A stretch of 64,000 bases of DNA from Bacteroides sp. (lineage in GTDB: Bacteria; Bacteroidota; Bacteroidia; Bacteroidales; Bacteroidaceae). Made by a program: the position numbers and the translations under genes. The stretch lies in assembly GCF_030151085.1 (NCBI RefSeq), contig NZ_JASLER010000090.1, positions 1-64,000 on the forward strand, in the 5' to 3' direction. The notes under the pieces are model-generated. The model ran no database searches, was not told where the DNA came from, and worked only from the letters and a program-made list of their open reading frames with translations. This document shows positions 44,444-52,656 of the stretch, in pieces; within the stretch, counting starts at the first letter, position 1, and every line of letters starts with the position of its first letter.

Positions 44444-44451
44444 CAAAAGTA
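44444..44451 (-). promoter_or_regulatory. -7 element of the nqrABCDEF operon
   Basis: TACTTTTG on the minus strand, matching TAnnTTTG, predicting a leader of about 30 bases before nqrA. Confidence 0.6.
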
Positions 44452-44577
44452 ATAAATAATAATGTGAATAAAGAGGAAAAAAGAAAGGAATTACGGATAA
44501 ATTTCCGCAATTCACACCGTTTGCGAGCACGGAAAGTAAATACCGCCTTCTGAGGGCTCGTATTTGCTACTGAAAAG

Positions 44578-44697
44578 CCTCATGTTTGCAGGTAAAACGC
44601 CTCATGTTTGCAACTAAAATGCCTCGCATTTATCCCACAAACCTCAGGGATTTTAAACGGAAATGCCTCACGTTTCCGAAGCAAACGCGAGGCATTT
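44578..44697. repeat. Intergenic array of degenerate ~22-bp units (array 1)
   Basis: The 334-bp gap between nqrA and the peptidase gene contains CCTC starts at 44578, 44600, 44622, 44642 and 44666 (steps 22, 22, 20, 24). The first two units are CCTCATGTTTGCA plus nine bases ending TAAAACG or TAAAATG. The last unit pairs with an inverted copy (AAACGCGAGGCATTT, 44683-44697), forming a hairpin that may terminate the peptidase transcript. No open frame here is convincing. Confidence 0.6.
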
Positions 44698-44740
44698 CTA
44701 AAGGTGAATCCAGGGGTTTTCTTCCCCGATTGATATTCTC

Positions 44741-46141
44741 TTATTTTTCTTCCGCAAACATAGGGTCCCATGCCGGCAGACGTATAGGCTTTTGTTTGAA
44801 TAATTCCATAATCTTGGCAGGGACATATTTATTTTCCACTACCAGACGGAACATGTATTCATTGAACCATTCATCAGTCATAATGAGGTGGCCCTGAAAA
44901 CCGCTTCCGGCTCCCCAACTATTTTCAACCATCCACTTCACGGGTTTTCCTTCTTTATTTAAGTCTACAGCCATCAGCGTCATTGCATGTGACGAGCCAC
45001 TGGAGAAGGTTTCAATACGTTGTTTCTTGTCCATTCCGAAGGATGTACCCATCAATGATTCATAATCATAGTTTTTCACATCGAGCAGTCCACGATCCGA
45101 ATCCAAGAACTTGCCTACATCGCAAGAAAAATACATCATGGTACTATCTTTCAAAGAAGCAATCGCCATTTCCTTAATATCTTCAATGGGAAGATTGACG
45201 TATGTCCAGTTCTTGCCATCGTAGCGGTGGCGGTCGTAATCTATCTCATAACATTTGTAATACTCACGACTGGGATCGTTCATAAGCATTACGTAGTTGG
45301 TCAATAATTGTTTGTCGCCATACTTATCGAGAAAGGACATCGGGGTATGATGTTCCGTTTCAACAGGATTGCCTTTGGCGTCCTTACGAACAAATTCGAA
45401 CTCCGTAGGAGGTACGCCAAGATTTAACGCCAGCATACGATAGATAGTACCGAGCATAGCCGTTTTCTCTTTCTCCAAAGCTGCGGTTTTAATGCCCTTA
45501 GCTGCCAGTTCACGCAGTTGCAAACCATACTCTTTCAATTTCAGAGAAATAAGATTTGCCATACGAGAAGTACTTTCGCTACTATTGGTTTCAGGCATCG
45601 CCTCCTTAGGTACCAAACCGTATTTCGTTACAATATCGGCAACTCCCGTAAATGTACCGCCATCACTCAATGGGTTCTTAAACAACCATTCAACGGTTTT
45701 ATCGCTCAATGGTTTATCACTCGTATCGATAATGCCTTGCAAGAAAAGGTTGGACTTTTCCAATTGATCCCAAAAGAACGGATATATCTGAGAAAACTCG
45801 AAAGTCGGGAAACCATAACTAGCCAATGCCTTGGCACGCATTACATTCAGCCCTGTAAACAACCAGCAACGACCGGAAGATTTCTGGTCTGTAATGCCTT
45901 TTGAGTCTACTTTAATAGAAAAATTAGTATCCATTCCTTTCTGATTATCCAAGTTTACAGCCAACTTACGGATGTCATTATTAGAAATAGCATTACGAAT
46001 AGCTTTATCGGATGCTGTACCCTGATAACTTTGCTGAATCTGTTTCAGCATCGCGTCACTGATCCCCCCTTTTCCGCCTTGCGCGTACATAGAAAACAGA
46101 GTGACACTAAAAACAATTACTGAGATTATTCGTTTATTCAT
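44741..46141 (-). CDS. pepC: C1-family peptidase (bleomycin hydrolase / aminopeptidase C type)
   Basis: 466 residues from the ATG at 46141, where MNKRIISVIVFSVTLFSMYAQG is a signal peptide; the 48-residue upstream extension is rejected because a promoter element (46187-46180) lies in it. The catalytic Cys92 is in KSSGRCWLFTG, the His in SSHAMTLMAVD and the Asn in ENSWGAGSG, all canonical. Unlike cytoplasmic PepC, this one appears exported. It is probably a periplasmic aminopeptidase. Confidence 0.92.
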   Translation of the reverse strand: MNKRIISVIVFSVTLFSMYAQGGKGGISDAMLKQIQQSYQGTASDKAIRNAISNNDIRKLAVNLDNQKGMDTNFSIKVDSKGITDQKSSGRCWLFTGLNVMRAKALASYGFPTFEFSQIYPFFWDQLEKSNLFLQGIIDTSDKPLSDKTVEWLFKNPLSDGGTFTGVADIVTKYGLVPKEAMPETNSSESTSRMANLISLKLKEYGLQLRELAAKGIKTAALEKEKTAMLGTIYRMLALNLGVPPTEFEFVRKDAKGNPVETEHHTPMSFLDKYGDKQLLTNYVMLMNDPSREYYKCYEIDYDRHRYDGKNWTYVNLPIEDIKEMAIASLKDSTMMYFSCDVGKFLDSDRGLLDVKNYDYESLMGTSFGMDKKQRIETFSSGSSHAMTLMAVDLNKEGKPVKWMVENSWGAGSGFQGHLIMTDEWFNEYMFRLVVENKYVPAKIMELFKQKPIRLPAWDPMFAEEK

Positions 46142-46179
46142 ATTAGATAAAATGTTTAGAAATGTAATTTGACAATGTG

Positions 46180-46187
46180 CAAAATTA
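46180..46187 (-). promoter_or_regulatory. -7 element of the C1 peptidase gene
   Basis: TAATTTTG on the minus strand, 38 bases before the ATG at 46141. Confidence 0.6.
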
Positions 46188-46291
46188 GTTGCTTTTTTGA
46201 AACTTTTAGTAAAATCTTTAGATTTATTGTACATCAAGTTGAAAACTAATTCAAAAATAATAGTTTTCTTTGCACCCACATTCAAGCGAAT

Positions 46292-47485
46292 ATGAAAAGA
46301 TATATAATAGGTATGATTGCGTTGCTAATAGTAGCAACCACCGTTTCTGCCCAAGTTTCAGAAACAAACGACACGACTCGCACATTGACTAAAAGCGAAT
46401 TACGTAAGCAGAAAGTAGCCAAACGAAATTTCCATTATAACATTTTAGGTGGTCCCAGTTATACTCCGGACTTTGGAGTGTTGATAGGCGGAAGTTCATT
46501 GATGACTTTCCGTATGAATCCGAGCGATACAACCCAATTGCGTTCTGTTGTACCCGTTGCCATCGCATTGATGTTTAATGGAGGAATCAATCTGATGGCA
46601 AAACCTCAACTGTTCTTCAAAGATGACCGCTTCCGTATTTTCGGAAAATTCAGTTATAAGAATACACAAGAAAACATCTATGGAATTGGTTATTCTACCA
46701 ACAAAGATTATGTCCGTAGCGATACCACCAGCCAATACCGATACAGTGGCGTTCAAATAAACCCGTCGTTCTTGTTCCGTTTAGGGCACAGCAACTTTTT
46801 TGCAGGACCTCAGATCGACATCAATTATGACCATATCACAGACCCTGCCAAGCATTTGATAGAGCAACCTTTCTATCAGGAAGCCGGAGGAACGGACAAA
46901 GGATATAAGAATTTCAATTCCGGTGTCGGTTTCCTGCTGACGTACGATAGTCGTGACCTTCCGGCAAACGCCTACAAGGGGCTTTATCTCGATTTCCGAG
47001 GAATGATGTATTCCAAAATCATCGGCAGTAATAATAATTTCTACCGATTGGAATTAGATTACCGTCAATACAAATCCGTAGGAAAGCGTAAAGTGATTGC
47101 CTGGACTGCACAGTCTAAAAATGTATTTGGTGACATCCCTCTGAATCAATACGCCCTCACAGGCACTCCTTTCGACCTTCGCGGTTATTACATGGGACAA
47201 TATCGCGACAAGTCTTCGCACATAGTAATGGCGGAATACCGCCAGATGATTAACACTGACAAGAGTACCTGGATAAAACGTATGCTCAATCATGTTGGTT
47301 TCGTAGCCTGGACGGGCTGTGGTTTTATGGGTCCCACACCGGGAAAAATAGAAGGAGTATTGCCCAACTATGGCGTTGGACTACGTATTGAGGTACAGCC
47401 CCGCATGAATGTTCGTCTGGATTTAGGAAAGAATACCGTCAACAACCAAACGCTATTCTATTTCAATATGACTGAAGCTTTTTAA
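46292..47485 (+). CDS. BamA/TamA-family outer membrane protein (surface-antigen barrel only)
   Basis: 397 residues. A signal peptide (1-20) is followed by a short linker and a 16-strand-type barrel: GGPSYTPDFGVLIGGSS, GVGFLLTYDSRDLPANAYKG (the bacterial surface-antigen motif), GTPFDLRGYYMGQYRDK (the conserved RGY-type loop-6 motif region) and a C-terminal strand ending in Phe. There are no POTRA domains, so it is not BamA itself. Function unknown; possibly in lipid or protein export. Divergent from the peptidase gene. Confidence 0.85.
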   Translation: MKRYIIGMIALLIVATTVSAQVSETNDTTRTLTKSELRKQKVAKRNFHYNILGGPSYTPDFGVLIGGSSLMTFRMNPSDTTQLRSVVPVAIALMFNGGINLMAKPQLFFKDDRFRIFGKFSYKNTQENIYGIGYSTNKDYVRSDTTSQYRYSGVQINPSFLFRLGHSNFFAGPQIDINYDHITDPAKHLIEQPFYQEAGGTDKGYKNFNSGVGFLLTYDSRDLPANAYKGLYLDFRGMMYSKIIGSNNNFYRLELDYRQYKSVGKRKVIAWTAQSKNVFGDIPLNQYALTGTPFDLRGYYMGQYRDKSSHIVMAEYRQMINTDKSTWIKRMLNHVGFVAWTGCGFMGPTPGKIEGVLPNYGVGLRIEVQPRMNVRLDLGKNTVNNQTLFYFNMTEAF

Positions 47486-47532
47486 CATACGCAAAGGTTT
47501 GCACCGATTTGCAAAGTTTTTTCAAACATTTT

Positions 47533-47564
47533 CTTGCATCAGAAAAAGATTATCCATACTTTTG
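47533..47564 (+). promoter_or_regulatory. Promoter of the glycosyltransferase / hybrid kinase unit
   Basis: CTTG at 47533-47536, then 20 bases, then TACTTTTG at 47557-47564: a good match to TTTG-N19-21-TAnnTTTG. Leader of about 40 bases. Confidence 0.7.
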
Positions 47565-47612
47565 GCGAGCAATAATTATTTATAGCACCAAAAAACAATA
47601 TAATCTGATACA

Positions 47613-48803
47613 ATGAAAGTCTGTGAGATACTCTTTTGGGTAAGTGTCTTTATAGTTTTCTATACCTACATAGGATATGGAATTCTGTTATACATCCTCG
47701 TTAAGATAAAAGAATCTTTTCGCAAACCTTCTTGTCGTCCTATGCCTGCTGATGCAGACTTACCAGAACTAACCCTATTTATAGCAGCATATAATGAAGA
47801 AGCAGTTGTAGATGAAAAAATGCGCAACTGCCTTGAACTGGACTATCCTGCGGACAAACTTCATATCTTATGGGTAACCGATGGCAGCAATGACCACACC
47901 AACGAGTATCTTGCACGTTGGGCGCAAGCTACCGTTCTTCATCAACCCGAACGCCAAGGCAAAACAGCTGCTCTTAACCGGGGCGTGGAATTCGTGAAAA
48001 CTCCGCTAGTGGTGTTTACCGATGCCAATACTCACTTGAACCCCGAAGCTTTACGGGAAATAGTATATGCCTTTACCGACCCTAAAGTAGGGTGTGTAGC
48101 AGGCGAAAAACGTATTGCCATGCAAACCAAAGACAATGCCGCCTCCGGTGGTGAAGGAATGTATTGGAAATACGAATCCACTCTCAAAGCATTGGATGCA
48201 CGTTTATACTCGGCAGTAGGTGCAGCAGGTGAACTATTTGCCATCCGCCGCGAATTGTTCGAGAAGATGAAAACAGACACTTTACTTGATGATTTCATCC
48301 TATCGCTGCGCATTGTGATGCATGGTTACACCATAGCTTATTGTGCCGGTGCATACGCCGTTGAAAGCGGTTCGGCGGATATGCGCGAAGAAGAAAAGCG
48401 CAAAGTACGTATTGCTGCCGGTGGCTTGCAATCCATCTGGCGACTACGTCCTCTCTTAAATATTTTCCGTTACGGAATATTCAGTTTCCAATATATATCA
48501 CACCGGGTACTGCGCTGGTCGCTCACACCCATATTACTGTTTCTATTGCTTCCCCTCAACACAATTCTCATCTTCACGACAAACACTCCTTTACTGTACG
48601 CTGTTATCTGGCTACTACAAGCGATTTTTTACCTCATGGGAAGTTGGGGCTACTACCTTTCAACGAAGCAAATAAAAAACAAAATACTCTTTATACCTTA
48701 CTATTTCCTCTTTATGAATATCAATGTCATAAGAGGATTCAACTACCTGCGAAAACGAAAAGGCAATAAAAGCGGAGCATGGGAGAAGGCTAAAAGGGCA
48801 TAA
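47613..48803 (+). CDS. Membrane glycosyltransferase, GT2 family
   Basis: 396 residues. One N-terminal membrane helix (7-32), a GT-A domain with LTLFIAAYNEEAVVDEKM (about 49-66), WVTDGSNDHTNEYL (DGS nucleotide-binding), FTDANTHLN (DxD-like) and DDFILSLRIVMHGYTI (catalytic base region), then three C-terminal helices. It resembles membrane synthases such as those of poly-N-acetylglucosamine or hyaluronan-type polymers. Product unknown. It is 20 bases ahead of the hybrid kinase gene. Confidence 0.88.
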   Translation: MKVCEILFWVSVFIVFYTYIGYGILLYILVKIKESFRKPSCRPMPADADLPELTLFIAAYNEEAVVDEKMRNCLELDYPADKLHILWVTDGSNDHTNEYLARWAQATVLHQPERQGKTAALNRGVEFVKTPLVVFTDANTHLNPEALREIVYAFTDPKVGCVAGEKRIAMQTKDNAASGGEGMYWKYESTLKALDARLYSAVGAAGELFAIRRELFEKMKTDTLLDDFILSLRIVMHGYTIAYCAGAYAVESGSADMREEEKRKVRIAAGGLQSIWRLRPLLNIFRYGIFSFQYISHRVLRWSLTPILLFLLLPLNTILIFTTNTPLLYAVIWLLQAIFYLMGSWGYYLSTKQIKNKILFIPYYFLFMNINVIRGFNYLRKRKGNKSGAWEKAKRA

Positions 48804-48823
48804 ATTTAATACCTTAAAGCAAA

Positions 48824-51490
48824 ATGGAAAATATTCTGAAAAATGCAAATAACGCCGAGAGGCTGTTAACGCTAACCTCAGATACAATGATTCTCTTGAA
48901 TAAAGAGGGAATCTGCGTGGATATCGCAGTCTACAATGTAGATCTTTGGTTCTTGAAAGAAGATAATTTACTGGGAAAGAATCTTTTCGAGTTAATACCT
49001 CCTTCTACTTACCAACAAATATATCCTGAATTCAAAAAAGTATTGACTCGTAAAGTCCGCTCCACCCAGAATTATGAATTGTTCTTAGGGAAACGAATCT
49101 ATTATTTCAAATGCATCATGTACCCCTACGATGATATGGTACTTTGCCAATACCGCGACATCACCGAACGTAGCCAACGTAAACTGGAACTCGAAAAGAA
49201 AAACCACGAACTTAACGAGATTCAAAAAGCAGCCCTCATAGGAAGATGGAAGTACGAATCCGCCACTCACATGTTCAGTTATCAAGGGCATACCGGCATC
49301 ATGTGCAGTGAATTTGAGCAAAATATCGCAATGGATATGTATCTGCAACACATTCTCCGCGAAGATTGGGATACCTTTAATAATTGGCTCGAACGGAACC
49401 TGAAAGGGGATATTGAAGATTCTGTAGACTATCGCATCCATTTTGATAATCAGATTTTTTATGTTCGCTTGCAAGCTTTCTCACGCGAACGGCACAAAAA
49501 TGGAAATATCATTCTCGAAGGATACATACAGAATATAACTGATATTCAACAAAGACGCAACGATATCAACCTGTTGACACATGCCATCAACAACTCCATC
49601 GAAGACATCTTTGCCGCTCGCGAAGACGGAACGTTGGTTTTTGCCAATCGTAGCTTTAAGGAACATCATCGTATAGGAAATACCGAAGACATTACTCAAC
49701 TGAAATTCGCTAATCTATATACTATCGATCCATACCAAGGTGAAAGAGTATGGAAAGAGATGATCTCTTCCGCCAGAAAAGATACGGAAAACAATAATTA
49801 CATCATTTACCACCCTTTGGAGGATTATCCCAAAATACTGGCATACGAAGGAAATGCCTATTGGGTAACCAGCGATGAAGGTATAGAAACGATGTGGGTA
49901 TTTGGACGGGATATATCCCAACGCATCAATCATGAACAGCAAATCAAGCGCTTCAATCAGGTTCTGGACAAAATCATTGAACATCTTCCGGCTGGTATCG
50001 TAGTGAAAGACATAGAAAATGGTTTTAAGTATTTATATCGTAACCGCGAATCGTATAACCGCAATATCTCCACCATACATGAGGTATTAGGGAAAGACGA
50101 TTTCGACTTCTATCCTTTGGAAATAGCACAAGAAAAAAGAGCACAAGACGTCGAAATAGCCGAAAACGGTAAAGAAATGCACTGGGTATCAGAAGAACGG
50201 GATATAAACGACAAGTCCATCTTCCTTGATAAGCGTAAAATAAAGATTGAGAGTAGTGATTTTCCTCCCATCCTACTTAGCATTGAATGGGACATTACTG
50301 AAATTGAAAGCATGAAACGTGAGTTACTCATTGCCAAGGAAAAAGCCGAGACTTCCGATCAACTGAAATCTGCCTTCCTAGCTAATATGAGCCATGAAAT
50401 ACGAACTCCACTCAATGCCATCGTTGGTTTCTCGCGCATCATTGCCGAAAGTGATGATACCGAAGAGCGCCTAGGCTATTATGATATCGTAGAAGCAAAT
50501 AACGAACGTCTGCTAAAGCTCATCAATGAGATTCTCGACTTGTCAAAAATAGAATCGGGAATCGTTGAGTTTACAATTACTCCGGTACGTTTGCATCCTC
50601 TTTGCAAAGAAATACACGATGCACATATCTTCCGTTGCCCTAACGGAGTAGAACTCATCTACGAACCTTCGGACGAAGACATTGTTATCGAGGGAGACAA
50701 AAACCGCATTTTCCAGGTAATCTCCAATTTAATTGGAAATGCTTTTAAATTTACTACCACCGGAAAGGTAAGTTACGGGTATCATCAAGATGGAAACAAT
50801 ATTGTATTCCACGTCACCGATACAGGTATAGGTATTGCAGCGGACAAGGTAGGCCGTGTATTCGAACGTTTTGTTAAAGTAAACAGCTTTGCACAAGGCA
50901 CAGGATTGGGATTGTCGATCTGCAAAACAATCATCGAACGTTTAGGAGGAACTATATCAGTCAGTTCGGAATACGGAGTGGGAACAACATTCACTTTCAC
51001 CCTTCCAGCAGATAAAAAGGAAGGTAACAAATCGAAAAGTGAGGATGAAGAAAAGATGAATCCCACTATCGATAGCGCTGAAGGTATTTCCACCCAGCCA
51101 GATAACAAAATTGAAGAACAAGATGAGAATTCTTCTTGCAAAACCATTCTGGTAGCCGAAGATACAGACAGCAATTATACCTTGATAAAAGCCATACTAG
51201 GCCACAGCTATAATCTGAAACGTGCCAATGATGGTATGGAAGCCGTCACCATGTTCGAAGAGTTACAGCCCGACCTCATCCTGATGGATATGAAAATGCC
51301 CAACCTCGGCGGACTGGATGCCACACGGATTATCCGTGAACTCTCACCGGACATTCCTATCATAGCCCTTACCGCCTATGCTTATGAGCATGACAAACAA
51401 GCCGCATTTGAAGTAGGTTGCAGCGATTTCCTGACCAAACCTTTCACTCAGGAAGTACTGAAAGAGGCTTTAAAGAAATGGTTGAAATAG
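48824..51490 (+). CDS. Multi-PAS hybrid sensor histidine kinase / response regulator
   Basis: 888 residues, soluble, no membrane helix. About four PAS-type segments fill residues 10-500 (first: TSDTMILLNKEGICVDI; the third asks for AAREDGTLVFANRSFKEHH). The HisKA helix has NMSHEIRTPLNAIVGF with His524, then HATPase motifs (NLIGNAFKFT; DTGIGI; GTGLGLSI). A receiver domain starts near 768 with phospho-acceptor Asp822 in LILMDMKMPN. It lacks an output domain, so its partner is elsewhere. Co-transcription with the glycosyltransferase suggests control of polymer synthesis. Confidence 0.92.
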   Translation: MENILKNANNAERLLTLTSDTMILLNKEGICVDIAVYNVDLWFLKEDNLLGKNLFELIPPSTYQQIYPEFKKVLTRKVRSTQNYELFLGKRIYYFKCIMYPYDDMVLCQYRDITERSQRKLELEKKNHELNEIQKAALIGRWKYESATHMFSYQGHTGIMCSEFEQNIAMDMYLQHILREDWDTFNNWLERNLKGDIEDSVDYRIHFDNQIFYVRLQAFSRERHKNGNIILEGYIQNITDIQQRRNDINLLTHAINNSIEDIFAAREDGTLVFANRSFKEHHRIGNTEDITQLKFANLYTIDPYQGERVWKEMISSARKDTENNNYIIYHPLEDYPKILAYEGNAYWVTSDEGIETMWVFGRDISQRINHEQQIKRFNQVLDKIIEHLPAGIVVKDIENGFKYLYRNRESYNRNISTIHEVLGKDDFDFYPLEIAQEKRAQDVEIAENGKEMHWVSEERDINDKSIFLDKRKIKIESSDFPPILLSIEWDITEIESMKRELLIAKEKAETSDQLKSAFLANMSHEIRTPLNAIVGFSRIIAESDDTEERLGYYDIVEANNERLLKLINEILDLSKIESGIVEFTITPVRLHPLCKEIHDAHIFRCPNGVELIYEPSDEDIVIEGDKNRIFQVISNLIGNAFKFTTTGKVSYGYHQDGNNIVFHVTDTGIGIAADKVGRVFERFVKVNSFAQGTGLGLSICKTIIERLGGTISVSSEYGVGTTFTFTLPADKKEGNKSKSEDEEKMNPTIDSAEGISTQPDNKIEEQDENSSCKTILVAEDTDSNYTLIKAILGHSYNLKRANDGMEAVTMFEELQPDLILMDMKMPNLGGLDATRIIRELSPDIPIIALTAYAYEHDKQAAFEVGCSDFLTKPFTQEVLKEALKKWLK

Positions 51491-51501
51491 AAAAAAGTGA
51501 A

Positions 51502-51533
51502 GAGGCTGTATCAACAAAATAGATATCAGCCTC
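51502..51533. terminator. Terminator between convergent genes
   Basis: GAGGCTG (51502-51508) and CAGCCTC (51527-51533) pair perfectly, with A/T-rich sequence on both sides, between the hybrid kinase and the porin gene. Confidence 0.65.
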
Positions 51534-51558
51534 TAGAAAAGCTTTCCATTCGAACGAA

Positions 51559-52632
51559 TTACTTTATCATCCAACTAGCCCGAAGCATACCAATGCAATA
51601 GGTTCTTTGAGAATTCTTAATCCAATATAATGCAGGTTGCAAAGACAAACGATCTGTCAAGTGCCATTTATAAGTAACTTCACAAGCTACTTCATAGCCA
51701 TAAGTAAAACGCGCATAATCTACAATCACTCCTGCTTCCCGTTTCTTACCTTCCAAAGTGGTTGCAGAATAAGTTGCTCCTAAGCCTGCATACTGCCTGC
51801 ACCCAATAGTAACAGAGCGGTTTTCCGAATACTGCGCCAACAAATCAATGCGCTTATTTTCAACTTTGTAAAGCAGCTGTTCTGCATACCACCACCACAT
51901 TACATTCATCTGATGGTTCACTTCTTCCGCCTGTATCGGCGGATTTTGAATCGGATTTCCATCCACATTACTAGAATACATCCTATTATGTAGAGCAAAA
52001 CCGAAAAAATAATTCCCAACATTCGATTGATAACTTAAAGATGAAATACTAAAAACTCCATCCCTTCGGGGATTAAGCGCAAAAACACCGCCATCACCAC
52101 AAAAGGCTGAATGTGCCACTCCATTGTACAAAGAACTCTCTAAAGACCAATTACCCGCCTGTAACTTATAATCCAGACATAGTGCCGATAACGGATAATT
52201 GGGCAATGGATAGTTGGCAGACAAGGTAGGAAATATCCCACAAGAACTATTTGTAAACAAAGAAGTGACAGATGAATCGAAGTAGTCCTCGTTAACATTA
52301 CGCACTCCTACAAACAGTGACATGTTCCGCCAATTCTGCCTATATCCTAATACAGCAATAGCAAATGGAAGGTTATCCTCCTCTATATTTGAAAACACCT
52401 GCCAATCATCGGCTACATTTTCTTTTCTCAGCTTATAGATATGCTGAGATACAAGATCAAACGAGCCATTCTTTACCGGCAAAGAGGCTTCTACACGAAG
52501 AAGATTGACCCAGTTATATTTATTATCTCCTGCATATTGTACCTCTGTAGTATATATAGCATCAACTACTTGTGCTGAGCCGCAGAGATTTCCCCCTGCA
52601 AAACTCAGATATAAAATCCATTTCTTGAGCAT
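51559..52632 (-). CDS. Outer membrane porin, OprB-like (carbohydrate-porin type)
   Basis: 357 residues. A signal peptide (about 1-20, ending GSAQ) is followed by alternating beta strands, a FPTLSANYPLPNYPLSALCLDYKL region and a DGGVFALNPRRDGVFSI segment resembling the OprB carbohydrate-porin family. It lies 24 bases after mgtA on the same strand and may share its transcript, suggesting an ion- or Mg-related supply route. Assignment by resemblance only. Confidence 0.6.
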   Translation of the reverse strand: MLKKWILYLSFAGGNLCGSAQVVDAIYTTEVQYAGDNKYNWVNLLRVEASLPVKNGSFDLVSQHIYKLRKENVADDWQVFSNIEEDNLPFAIAVLGYRQNWRNMSLFVGVRNVNEDYFDSSVTSLFTNSSCGIFPTLSANYPLPNYPLSALCLDYKLQAGNWSLESSLYNGVAHSAFCGDGGVFALNPRRDGVFSISSLSYQSNVGNYFFGFALHNRMYSSNVDGNPIQNPPIQAEEVNHQMNVMWWWYAEQLLYKVENKRIDLLAQYSENRSVTIGCRQYAGLGATYSATTLEGKKREAGVIVDYARFTYGYEVACEVTYKWHLTDRLSLQPALYWIKNSQRTYCIGMLRASWMIK

Positions 52633-52656
52633 GTTTACAACTCCCTTCCACTATTT

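Noticed and set aside
44580..44897. Frames over the array between nqrA and the peptidase gene (63 codons minus, 103 codons plus)
   Set aside because: They are made of the repeat units themselves, and the plus frame runs into the peptidase coding sequence on the other strand.
46142..46285. 48-residue N-terminal extension of the C1 peptidase
   Set aside because: A TAnnTTTG element lies within it and the downstream Met begins a complete signal peptide.
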